DNA from: Labilibacter marinus
Lineage (GTDB): Bacteria > Bacteroidota > Bacteroidia > Bacteroidales > Marinilabiliaceae
Reading direction: 5' to 3'
DNA: 64,000 nucleotides
Assembly (NCBI RefSeq): GCF_001659685.2
Contig: NZ_LXYE02000030.1
Location: forward strand, 62,001 to 126,000
This document shows positions 10,024 to 18,671 of the stretch, in pieces. The position numbers and the translations under genes were made by a program. Under the pieces are notes generated by a model that did no database searches, was not told the origin of the DNA, and was given only the letters and a program-made list of their open reading frames with translations. Position 1 is the stretch's first letter. Every line of letters begins with the position of its first letter.

Positions 10024-10812
10024 ATGTTGAATAAAATTATAATACTACAAGCGCTGTTCTTCTTTTTTGTGCTATCAAGCACAGCACAAGAGATTCCCAA
10101 ACTAATGGAGATGGAACACGAAATGACCGAAGTTTGGGAACCAGAAGTAAAAGTTATTACTCCTGGAGATAAATATGGAGATGCGCCTTCGGATGCCATT
10201 GTTTTGTTTGATGGAACTAACCTGGATGAGTGGGTTAATGAAAATGACAGTCTCCCACAATGGCCTGTGAAAAAGGGAGTGGTAACAGTTGTAAAAAGAG
10301 GGAAAGGTATTAAAGGGCCTGCCCTTATCAAAACCAAACGTAAATTTGGTTCGGTTCAACTGCATATAGAGTGGCGAACTCCTGCTAAAGTACATGGCGA
10401 AAGTCAGAAGAGAGGAAACAGCGGCGTGATATTTTGTGATGGACAATACGAGGTGCAAATATTGGATAGTTACAATAATCGCACCTACAAAAACGGTCAG
10501 GCTGCCAGTATTTACAAGCAATATGCTCCCTTAGTAAATGCCAGCAAAGGCCCAGGAGAATGGCAAACCTTTGATATCATTTTTAAGGCTCCTCATTTTA
10601 AGGAAGACGGCAGTTATTTGGTTCCTCCGGTTTTTACGGTTTTGCATAATGGCGTATTGGTGCAACATGCCGTAAAACTGCGTGGCCCTTGTGTATTTAT
10701 TGGAATGCCAGAATATCAAATCAAAAAACATGGCAAAGGTTCTATTATACTTCAGAACCATGGTAAGCCCGTTAGTTATCGGAATATTTGGGTAAGGGAA
10801 TTAACGCTTTAA
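10024..10812 (+). CDS. DUF1080 protein (3-keto-disaccharide/glycoside hydrolase family)
   Basis: Secreted (signal peptide about 1-20, SSTAQ). The sequence shows the DUF1080 jelly-roll signature: VLFDGTNLDEWVN near residue 60, FGSVQLHIEWRTP, RGNSGVIFCDGQYEVQILDSY, and a final YRNIWVREL strand. Family members act on 3-keto-glycosides or simply bind glycans. The gene directly follows an exported Gfo/Idh/MocA oxidoreductase (9-bp gap), which supports a two-step oxidise-then-cleave route in the periplasm. The specific substrate is not known. A second, lipoprotein-like DUF1080 protein is at 24627-25424. This is the last gene before the 583-bp gap that may split the cluster into two transcripts. Confidence 0.85.
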   Translation: MLNKIIILQALFFFFVLSSTAQEIPKLMEMEHEMTEVWEPEVKVITPGDKYGDAPSDAIVLFDGTNLDEWVNENDSLPQWPVKKGVVTVVKRGKGIKGPALIKTKRKFGSVQLHIEWRTPAKVHGESQKRGNSGVIFCDGQYEVQILDSYNNRTYKNGQAASIYKQYAPLVNASKGPGEWQTFDIIFKAPHFKEDGSYLVPPVFTVLHNGVLVQHAVKLRGPCVFIGMPEYQIKKHGKGSIILQNHGKPVSYRNIWVRELTL

Positions 10813-11395
10813 GCGGAAGGACAAGATGAAGATTTGTGGTGGTTTTTGAATGTTAAGATAAGGTGGAGCGAAGTTAGATTGGTGGCTGAAATGAGCAAAC
10901 GGAAGAAGTTGAATTTATATCAGTATTTTCCTAAGTATTCTTTTTCGTATTCTGTAGGTATTGTTAGGACTGGCCTCAGTCTGTGCACCATAAAACAAGG
11001 TTTATTTGAACGATAAAAATCGTTTTTGTTTGAGCATAGCGAGTTTAAATGATTTTCGTTCAATAACCGTAGTTTTATGAGTAAACAGGGTGCAGCCTTG
11101 AATTTCTTTGCTTCGTTTCTTGCTTCAAGGCAAGAAATGAAGTCGGGTTTGGGCGAAGCGCCAAATTGTATATTTAATTAGGACAACATTGTATTCATAT
11201 CAATTGTAATATAAAATTAGCACGAAATATCAAGTTGTATAGTAAACGAATAGGTATTTCAAAAGGTGTAAATATTGATTTAACGGCAAATTACCAAAAG
11301 TACCATTTTAATACCCTGCATTAAAACCTGTTATTTTCCGTGTTTTTAATCAATTACTAAAATCTTTGTATAAACATCATAAATAAACCATATCA
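10813..11395. other. 583-bp gene-free gap holding dispersed repeats
   Basis: No convincing gene. A 60-codon frame at 10834-11016 has no family features or signal. The gap contains an inverted repeat (TTGAACG at 11006, CGTTCAA ending at 11063) and the second copy of the intergenic repeat (11093-11160). The last 120 bp are AT-rich and probably hold the promoter of the alpha/beta hydrolase gene, but I see only a weak -7-like match (AATCTTTG near 11362). Confidence 0.5.
11093..11160. repeat. Diverged intergenic repeat, copy 2
   Basis: Begins CAGCCTTGAA like the copy at 10-74 and keeps TGCTTC, TTCAAG, AAATGAAG and GGGCGAA in the same order. It is preceded by the 11006-11063 inverted repeat, which may belong to the same element. 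Confidence 0.5.
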
Positions 11396-12811
11396 ATGAA
11401 AACGATTATCTACATCCTGATTCTTTTTTGTGTTCCTGTAACCTTGCTCGGGCAAGAAAAAGAACCTAATTGGCATATGCCCGATTTGTCTGGAGAATTT
11501 AAAACGTGTGAGGAAGGAACATTTGTAGAATTGGAAGATTCTATTCCAATCCGTGGCACGCAATACCGAATTCGTGTACCCGAAAACTGGAACGGCACAC
11601 TACTGAATGATTTGGATTATTATAAATCGGCCAATTCTCCACGTAACCTTAAGTTATTAGAAATGGGTTATGCCTTATCAGGCACGAAGCGTCGCCCTGG
11701 ACGAATGAAAGCTTATGATCCAGCTCATGAAATACATGATTTAATCTCGGTGTTGGATATCTTTGAAGTTAACTTTGGCAAACCAGTGCATACAATTCAA
11801 CTTGGGTGCTCAGGAGGTGGAACCGTAACCATTGCTATGGCCGAAATTCATCCCGACAGGATAGATGGCGCCATTGCTTTATGCGGTGCTACAAGTCCTT
11901 GGATGGCAAATACGCACTTAGATGCCATGTTTGTTTTAAAGGCTTTGTTAGCTCCCGAACTACCAATTGTTGATATTCCTCTTAGTGGAAAAGAAACAGA
12001 ACGGATAACCTTAGCTTGGAAAAAGGTAGTTCAGGATGCACAACAAACTCCCGAAGGCCGTGCACGAATTGCTTTGGCCATAACAATTGGTCAGTGGCCC
12101 GCTTGGGGTGGAAAAGGACAAGCGCCCGTCCCAAATCCCGACTCTAACAATACGAAAGAGTTACAATTAAGCATGTATCATAGTCTACTTGGTCTACTTC
12201 CAAGTCGTGGTACTTTTGGAACAAGTATGATTGAACTGGCTGCTCCTGGTCAAGTAAAATCCAATACAGGCGTTGATTATTTAGCGTTTTTCGATAATGG
12301 CGATGAGCTGTATAAAAAAGCGGTTAAGGACTTGTATAAAGAAGCTGGCGTTAAGCTTGAAAATGACCTTAATAAAATAAACGCCACACCACGTATTAAG
12401 GCAGATGCTTCTGCAAAGCAATGGTGGAGCAAACCTGGACGCACGCATATTGGTGAGCCCAAAATACCATTTCTCCGCATGAGCACAAGTGGCGATGGTT
12501 TGGTGTATCCAGCCATGGTAAAAGGTTACGAAGATCTAGTTTCCGAAAAAGGATATTCAGAATTACTTAGAACTGCCTATGTAAAAAGATGGGGGCATTG
12601 CACTTTTACCGTGGGCGAGTGGTTGGCTGCCATTGAAACAATGATGCAAAGACTCGAATCGGGCACATGGCCAAGTACTGCACCCAAAGACATGAACAAA
12701 CTTGCTAAAAAACTAGATGAAAATTCAAAAGCGGAATATTTCGACTATAGAACAGTGAAAAAATATAACCGTACGTGGTTGCCAAATATTAATGACTTTG
12801 TTGGTGAGTGA
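11396..12811 (+). CDS. Secreted alpha/beta-hydrolase, probable esterase
   Basis: Signal peptide (about 1-20, LLGQ). The nucleophile elbow is G-C-S139-G-G after the LG strand. A likely acid lies in STSGDGLVYPAM and a likely catalytic His in RWGHCTF near residue 400, giving a complete Ser-Asp-His set. Length is 471 aa. The residues between elbow and acid form a large helical insert, as in tannase/feruloyl-esterase-like and peptidase-like members. In this cluster a carbohydrate esterase is the simplest reading, removing acyl groups before glycan depolymerisation. Peptidase activity cannot be excluded. It opens the second run of the cluster and ends 9 bp before the beta-helix gene. Confidence 0.7.
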   Translation: MKTIIYILILFCVPVTLLGQEKEPNWHMPDLSGEFKTCEEGTFVELEDSIPIRGTQYRIRVPENWNGTLLNDLDYYKSANSPRNLKLLEMGYALSGTKRRPGRMKAYDPAHEIHDLISVLDIFEVNFGKPVHTIQLGCSGGGTVTIAMAEIHPDRIDGAIALCGATSPWMANTHLDAMFVLKALLAPELPIVDIPLSGKETERITLAWKKVVQDAQQTPEGRARIALAITIGQWPAWGGKGQAPVPNPDSNNTKELQLSMYHSLLGLLPSRGTFGTSMIELAAPGQVKSNTGVDYLAFFDNGDELYKKAVKDLYKEAGVKLENDLNKINATPRIKADASAKQWWSKPGRTHIGEPKIPFLRMSTSGDGLVYPAMVKGYEDLVSEKGYSELLRTAYVKRWGHCTFTVGEWLAAIETMMQRLESGTWPSTAPKDMNKLAKKLDENSKAEYFDYRTVKKYNRTWLPNINDFVGE

Positions 12812-12820
12812 AATTAAAAA

Positions 12821-14479
12821 ATGATGAATATGTTTTATACAAGATTATTATTAATACTGATTGCCGTTACACAATTTATGCAAGCAGAGGCAGAAACCAG
12901 AACGGCAGATGTAAACAATATTAGCCAGATTATTAGTTGGATGAAAGATGGAACAACAACCAAAATTATCTTCCCCGCTGGCACCTATAATTTCAACTCA
13001 ACGATAAGTCTCGAAAATGACGATCTCATTTTGGAAGGTAGTGGAAAGGATGAAACAATTATTAGATTGAATGCTGTAAAGAACTCTCTTATTGATGCTA
13101 AAGGAAATAATGCAAGAATAAGTAAACTAACTTTGGATGGCGGCAAGAATCAAAAGACATGGGGAAATCCGATTTTCAGATTTAATAAAAGTAAAGGTCA
13201 CCATTTTGAGGATGTGTTATTTACCAATTCCTTATGGATGGGTATTACAGGAATTACTGCTTATCCCACTGATGGATTACAACTGATACGTTGCGAATTT
13301 AGTAACATCGATTTAATGTGTTTGCAAATCTTTAATCGTAATACCAACAAGCGAGGAGGAGAAGTAATTGTAACGGTGGACAAGGTAATTATTGACGATT
13401 GTACTTTTCATGATGGATATGAAACAGCTGTATCATCAGATAATGGAAACGACCGCGAAGATAGTGGCGACGGGACAGGAAGAAGATACACTGAAAGTAC
13501 AAGTTTGAGTGGAACGGAGATAACCAATTGTGTTTTTGGTAAGAGTAAGCAGTTTCATATTGCTATGGTACAAAGCAAAGATGTACTCATTCAAAACAAT
13601 ACCTTTTATGGTATGACGGATGACGCTGGTGGAGGTTGTCAACCTATCCACATGGAGCAGTTCACCCAAAATATCGAAATATATGATAACATCTTTTACA
13701 TGGATAACACGGTGGAGCAGAAATACATGTATATTCATATAAATGGTACCGAAGGCCACAAGCGGGTTACACAGCAACAACCTAGTAATACTTATGCCAC
13801 ATGGACTTATAATGTCTTTGGTAGCAATGAACGTAGAGCTAATACCTCGTGTGCAAAAGAAGGGCATATTAATAAAGACTGTAAAAGAGATGTACATTCT
13901 TATGGCCCCCGAAATATTTATGTGGCGGGAAATACCTTTAATGAATCCACTAAAGTGAGTAGCTGTTTTAGTGCTAACGAAGGTGAAAACATTCAGATTG
14001 GAACTAAAAAAGATGGTACTGTATCCTTAAATAATTTTATAGGTGGAGATGCCAATACCATTAAAATTCATTTTGGTGGAAACGATGAAGGTACGGGTGA
14101 TGTTCTCATAAAAGCGGGTCAAAACATTGTGGCTACCAACGTTGAAATTAAAGATGTGTATTTCGATTTACCTGCTGTCAGACTACAAAAACCTATTGTA
14201 ATTGAGGCTAGATCCGACGTATCTGTCAATGAGCTAAATGGTGAGGGATTATTATTTTATCCAAACCCAACTTCTGGTTCATTATCTTTTAAAAGTGGGA
14301 TAAACATTAAATCAGTTCAAATTGCAGATATGTCTGGTAGTATGCTGAAAAGTTACCATAGAGGTGATCTTAGGGATAACTTGTTGAAAATAGAAGGTTT
14401 AAAAGCCGGTATGTATGTGATCAATGTACAACTTAAAAGTGGAGAACAAACCTCCGAAAAGTTAATTGTTAAGAATTAG
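12821..14479 (+). CDS. Right-handed beta-helix protein (pectate-lyase-like fold) with T9SS sorting domain
   Basis: Signal peptide about 1-25 (MQAEAE). Repeating short strands (IILEGSGKDETIIRL, SLIDAKGNNARISKLTLDGG, VLIQNNTFYGM, IEIYDNIFYM, IYVAGNTFNES) indicate a parallel beta-helix from about 30 to 440, as in polysaccharide lyases and some glycoside hydrolases. A type A T9SS C-terminal domain begins at FYPNPTSG near residue 480 and ends KLIVKN, so surface delivery is expected. Catalytic residues are not obvious, so lyase, hydrolase and binding roles all remain open. It lies 9 bp after the esterase and 8 bp before the second Gfo/Idh/MocA gene. Confidence 0.8.
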   Translation: MMNMFYTRLLLILIAVTQFMQAEAETRTADVNNISQIISWMKDGTTTKIIFPAGTYNFNSTISLENDDLILEGSGKDETIIRLNAVKNSLIDAKGNNARISKLTLDGGKNQKTWGNPIFRFNKSKGHHFEDVLFTNSLWMGITGITAYPTDGLQLIRCEFSNIDLMCLQIFNRNTNKRGGEVIVTVDKVIIDDCTFHDGYETAVSSDNGNDREDSGDGTGRRYTESTSLSGTEITNCVFGKSKQFHIAMVQSKDVLIQNNTFYGMTDDAGGGCQPIHMEQFTQNIEIYDNIFYMDNTVEQKYMYIHINGTEGHKRVTQQQPSNTYATWTYNVFGSNERRANTSCAKEGHINKDCKRDVHSYGPRNIYVAGNTFNESTKVSSCFSANEGENIQIGTKKDGTVSLNNFIGGDANTIKIHFGGNDEGTGDVLIKAGQNIVATNVEIKDVYFDLPAVRLQKPIVIEARSDVSVNELNGEGLLFYPNPTSGSLSFKSGINIKSVQIADMSGSMLKSYHRGDLRDNLLKIEGLKAGMYVINVQLKSGEQTSEKLIVKN

Positions 14480-14487
14480 AAACAGTT

Positions 14488-15789
14488 ATGGATAGGAGAA
14501 AATTTATAAAAAATATATCACTTACATCAGCTTCTGGTATTGTTGTACCTAGCATCATTTCATCGTCGGTATTGAGTGGATGCGGTCGAACTGCACCAAG
14601 TGATAAAATTAGGTTGGCACAGGTTGGGCTTGGAGGAATGGGCAACGGAAATACATCAAAGTTGGCCAGTCACGAAGGGGTTGAATTAGTTGCTCTTTGC
14701 GATATCGACAAAAATCGATTATCCGAGAGAATAGGAAAACTTCAGAAAAACGGAAAAAACAAAGGTATCAGACAATATACCGATTATCGTGAGTTACTTG
14801 ATGATGGTGAAATAGATGCCGTAATGATTGCTGTTCCTGACCATTGGCATGCTAAGTTGTATACCGATTTTGCGGATGCTAAAATTGATATTTACGGAGA
14901 GAAACCTTTGGTTCGCAGAATAAGAGAAGGTAGAATTGTTTCTGATGCAGTTAGAAATAACAAAGTGGTGTTTCAAACCGGAAGTTGGCAACGTAGTACA
15001 GAGATTTTTATAAAAGCATGTGAATTAGTTAATAGTGGAGCTATTGGCGAGGTGAATCATTTAGATGTAGCGCTATTAAAAATGAATCGCAAAATAGGGA
15101 TGCCTCCTATTATCGAGGTTCCTGCCGCAGTAAACTACGATTTATGGCAAGGTCCTGCTTCGGAGAAACCTTTTAGAGGAGTGTTGCATAAACATTGGCG
15201 CTGGCAACGTGAATATTCAGGAGGCACTTTAACCGATTGGGTAGGCCACCACTATGATATTGCAGCATGGTCGATGAATTTAGAATATACGGGCCCAGTA
15301 GAAATTGAAGGTTCTGCCAGCTTCTTAAAAGATGAGCTGTTCAATGCTCCCAGAAACTTTGAAATTAAGCTAAGGTTCAAGAATGATGTGACCATGCGTA
15401 TTGCCGAGCACGACAAATTTGATAAAGGCATGGGAATATACTGGAGAGGCGATAAGGGGTGGATACATGTAGGCAGAGACGGTATTTCGGCAAGTGATGA
15501 TAAAATACTTGAAACTCCTATTGCAAGTCATGTAACAAAGTTCCGACACAATAGTAAAACGCATCACTCCAATTTTATCGATTGCATTAAAACCAGAGAA
15601 AGACCGATTTCAGATGTTGAATCTGCTCATCGCGCTATCTCGGTAGGATTACTTGGCGAGATTGCATGTATCACCAACGAGAAACTAAAATGGAATCCTG
15701 ATAAAGAAGAGCTTATCGGAGCATCAGCACAAGCCAATGCATTTTTGAGGTATGATTATAGAAAACCTTGGGCATTGAAAGGTTTGTAG
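14488..15789 (+). CDS. Gfo/Idh/MocA-family oxidoreductase with twin-arginine leader (second copy)
   Basis: Paralogue of the 8713-10014 protein and the same length (433 aa). It starts MDRRKFIKNIS, a twin-arginine signal with a following hydrophobic and Cys-containing stretch. It has the glycine-rich nucleotide turn VGLGGMGNGN, the CDID acidic turn, the PDHWHA segment and the EKPLV catalytic-lysine motif. Shared landmarks (WVGHHxDIAxWSM, SG-G-LTDW) suggest related substrates. Probably a periplasmic NAD(P)-linked sugar oxidoreductase that feeds the 3-keto-glycoside step with one of the two DUF1080 proteins. The 170-bp gap after it holds no gene. Confidence 0.87.
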   Translation: MDRRKFIKNISLTSASGIVVPSIISSSVLSGCGRTAPSDKIRLAQVGLGGMGNGNTSKLASHEGVELVALCDIDKNRLSERIGKLQKNGKNKGIRQYTDYRELLDDGEIDAVMIAVPDHWHAKLYTDFADAKIDIYGEKPLVRRIREGRIVSDAVRNNKVVFQTGSWQRSTEIFIKACELVNSGAIGEVNHLDVALLKMNRKIGMPPIIEVPAAVNYDLWQGPASEKPFRGVLHKHWRWQREYSGGTLTDWVGHHYDIAAWSMNLEYTGPVEIEGSASFLKDELFNAPRNFEIKLRFKNDVTMRIAEHDKFDKGMGIYWRGDKGWIHVGRDGISASDDKILETPIASHVTKFRHNSKTHHSNFIDCIKTRERPISDVESAHRAISVGLLGEIACITNEKLKWNPDKEELIGASAQANAFLRYDYRKPWALKGL

Positions 15790-15960
15790 CTTAATTGATT
15801 ATTTAGATATGTATAATGGATTTTGCTGTTTTTCTAAAATTATTCATATCATAGAAAGACCCATGCAACCAACTTTCGGATGTAGAAAAGGGATTTGGGA
15901 GGTTGAGTAAAATCGATTCAAATAGTAGAGGATAATATTTTAATCTAGTAAAACACACCT

Positions 15961-17190
15961 ATGAAATCATTAATTATTTCTCTAATAATATTAATAATAA
16001 CTAATCTTAGCTCATTATCTGCTCAGTTATCAGAAAATACAAAACCATACAATTTTGATCCTACCAAAACAGAAGAGCTAAGAGTACGCGATGGTTTGCC
16101 CAACTTCTTTAAAAAGCTAAAAGCAGGCGAAGATGTTAAAATCGGGTACATTGGCGGAAGTATTACCAATGGCGGTTTGTGGAGAGCCAAATCTTTAGAA
16201 TGGTTGAAGAGCGAGTACCCCAAAGCCAATATCACCCAAATAAATGCGGCTATTGGAGGAACAGGACCCGATTATGGTGCATGCAGAATTGATAATCATT
16301 TATTGGTTCATAAACCTGATATGGTTTTCATTGAGTACCGCGTAAATAACGGTGGAGCATATAAAGGACGAGCATTAGAAGGTCTTATTCCTCAAATCTG
16401 GAAACAAAATCCCAATACCGAAATTTGTATTGTTTATACCATTTCAAAAGGCATGATTGCTGATATTCAAAAAGGGAATCAGACCAATGCGGGTAAATTT
16501 ATGGAGCCTGTTGCCAATCATTATGGTATTACATCTATCGAATTTGGATTGGAGGTTGTGAAATTATTAAACGATGATAAACTTGTTTTTCAAAAAGGAG
16601 ATGCCCCGGCAGAAGGAAAGGTTTTATTTAGTAAGGATGGAACCCACCCTTTAGAAGCAGGACATGATATTTACAGAGATGTATTGGTAAGATCATTAAA
16701 GAAGATTGAAAACCATGGCACACCAGAACCTAATGTAATACCTGCCCCATCCCAAAAGAATATTTTCTCTGGTGCCTCATTGGTGCCGATCACAAAAGCT
16801 AAATTTTCTTCAAAATGGAAAAATGTTGATTTAGGTGGTGACATCCATATCAATGATGATTTAACAGACAAGAATGGTGGCAAAAAAACACTTTATGAGA
16901 GTGCTAAAAAATCCACAACTATTGGAGAAAGCTTTACCTTAAAGTGGGATGGTTTTATGTTGGGGCTCACAGCTAAACTAGAAGCCTTAGGAGATATTCA
17001 GCTGGAAGTAACAACGGATGGAGGTAAACCAAAACTGTTTGATTTGAAATCGAGAAATGGTAAGACACAAGAGAAATACATTTTTATGGATGAATTAGAA
17101 GTAGGTTCACATACCACTACCATAAAACTTGTAAAGCTAGCCTCTGGAAAAGAATTTCAAATAGGACAGTTTTTAGTTGTTAATGAATAG
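15961..17190 (+). CDS. SGNH/GDSL-family esterase, secreted
   Basis: Signal peptide about 1-22 (SLSAQ). All four SGNH blocks are visible: IGGS67IT, a glycine in AAIGG100TG, an Asn in VFIEYRVNN (about 129) and Asp-x-x-His in DGTHPLEAGH (about 220). A beta-rich C-terminal domain (about 285-409) follows. It should deacylate a glycan, for example by removing acetyl groups, or act on another carbohydrate ester. It lies 17 bp before a sulfatase and is in line with other de-esterifying genes of the cluster. Confidence 0.82.
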   Translation: MKSLIISLIILIITNLSSLSAQLSENTKPYNFDPTKTEELRVRDGLPNFFKKLKAGEDVKIGYIGGSITNGGLWRAKSLEWLKSEYPKANITQINAAIGGTGPDYGACRIDNHLLVHKPDMVFIEYRVNNGGAYKGRALEGLIPQIWKQNPNTEICIVYTISKGMIADIQKGNQTNAGKFMEPVANHYGITSIEFGLEVVKLLNDDKLVFQKGDAPAEGKVLFSKDGTHPLEAGHDIYRDVLVRSLKKIENHGTPEPNVIPAPSQKNIFSGASLVPITKAKFSSKWKNVDLGGDIHINDDLTDKNGGKKTLYESAKKSTTIGESFTLKWDGFMLGLTAKLEALGDIQLEVTTDGGKPKLFDLKSRNGKTQEKYIFMDELEVGSHTTTIKLVKLASGKEFQIGQFLVVNE

Positions 17191-17207
17191 TCATAAATTG
17201 TTTAATT

Positions 17208-18671
17208 ATGAATAGTGTAAGGAAATTCGCTATAATTATTGTGCCAATAATTATAAACATAACATCTTTTGCACAGCAAGCCTCACAGCCACCTGTAGTG
17301 AGCCAGCTTGCCCGGAGCGGAGTCCAAGGGAAACCAAACGTCATTTTAATTATGGCCGATGATGTGAGCTGGAATTGTTTCGGCGCTTATGGTGCAGAAG
17401 ATTACAAAACTCCCAATATCGATGCATTAGCTTCTAAAGGTATTCGATTTGATCATTGCTATTCAACACCCATTTGTACGCCATCACGTGTAAAAATCAT
17501 GACTGGCCAGTATAATTTCCGCAACTACACCCATTTCGGATACCTCAATCCGAAGGATAAAACCTTTGGCCATTTAATGCAAGATGCTGGTTACAAAACA
17601 GCCATAGCTGGTAAATGGCAATTAAACGGACTTTATAATGAATTAGAAGGCTGTTACGACAAAACAAGACCTCAAAAAGCAGGTTTTGATGAGTCGTGTT
17701 TATGGCAAGTAACTACCGGAAAAACAGGAGAGAATGGTGGAGAACGCTTTTGGAGTCCGCCTTTATTGCAAAACGGTAAGTTTCTAACCATAGAAGATAA
17801 TAAAGGAAAGTATGGGCCAGATATTATGTCGGATTTTGTTTGTGACTTTATTGAAAAGAATAAAGAGGAACCCTTCTTTGTTTATTACCCTACCGTCATG
17901 GTACATTCTCCTTTTGTTCCTACTCCTGAAACAGTAGGAAACGGATCAAGATCACAAGAAGCGAATAAAACACCAAAAGATAAAATTGCCAAAAAAGCCA
18001 ACTATGTGGCCATGGTCAATTATCTGGATAAGATAGTGGGTAAAATTGTTCATAAGGTTGATGACATCGGGCAGCTTGAAAATACCATAATCATGTTCAC
18101 TTCTGATAATGGAACCGCATCAATTACTTCTTGTTGGAAAGGAAAAAACATAACTGGAGCTAAAGGCAGAACCGTGGATATGGGTACACATGTGCCATTG
18201 GTAACCTATTGGAAAGGTCATACGCCCAACGGCTTGGTGAGCGATGATTTAATTGATTTTACCGATTTTTATGCAACCATAGCCGATGCAGCTCAAATTC
18301 AATTGGGTGATGATGACCCTATTGACGGTCGTAGTTTTTATCCTCAACTGAAAAACAAAAAAGCAAATCCTCGTGATTGGGTTTTCTGGCAATATCAACC
18401 TTATTGGGGAAAATTTGAAGGTATTCAATTCGTGCGAAATCAGGAATACAAATTGTACGAAAAGGGGGCCTTATATCATGTGCCCAGCGATATTCATGAA
18501 AAACACGATTTAATAATGGAGAGCAATAATACTTCTGCGCAAAAAGCAAAAGTGGAATTGCAAAAAGTACTAGATACCGCACCTCCTGCTCCAATAGTTG
18601 TAGGTGCTAGAAATGCAAAGACAAGAACTGTATATCCTGATTGGAAGAATATTGTAAATCCAAATGATTAA
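17208..18671 (+). CDS. S1-family sulfatase
   Basis: Signal peptide ending FAQ near residue 23, followed by an unusually long linker (about 24-42) before GKPNVILIMADD. Asp51-Asp52 are the metal ligands, and Cys90-Thr-Pro-Ser-Arg94 is a canonical formylglycine motif. GKWQL stands where most S1 enzymes have GKWH, so the usual active-site His is Gln here. FTSDNG follows. Length is 487 aa. The stop codon overlaps the start of the GH115-like gene by 8 bp, so the two are probably translationally coupled and may act on adjoining groups of the same glycan (sulfate and glucuronate). Confidence 0.92.
   Translation: MNSVRKFAIIIVPIIINITSFAQQASQPPVVSQLARSGVQGKPNVILIMADDVSWNCFGAYGAEDYKTPNIDALASKGIRFDHCYSTPICTPSRVKIMTGQYNFRNYTHFGYLNPKDKTFGHLMQDAGYKTAIAGKWQLNGLYNELEGCYDKTRPQKAGFDESCLWQVTTGKTGENGGERFWSPPLLQNGKFLTIEDNKGKYGPDIMSDFVCDFIEKNKEEPFFVYYPTVMVHSPFVPTPETVGNGSRSQEANKTPKDKIAKKANYVAMVNYLDKIVGKIVHKVDDIGQLENTIIMFTSDNGTASITSCWKGKNITGAKGRTVDMGTHVPLVTYWKGHTPNGLVSDDLIDFTDFYATIADAAQIQLGDDDPIDGRSFYPQLKNKKANPRDWVFWQYQPYWGKFEGIQFVRNQEYKLYEKGALYHVPSDIHEKHDLIMESNNTSAQKAKVELQKVLDTAPPAPIVVGARNAKTRTVYPDWKNIVNPND

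Noticed and set aside
10834-11016. 60-codon open frame in the long gap
   Set aside because: No signal, no family features and a repeat element follows directly; looks like chance.
18319-18594. Minus-strand open frames within sulfatase and hydrolase genes
   Set aside because: Shadow frames of well-supported genes; no independent evidence.
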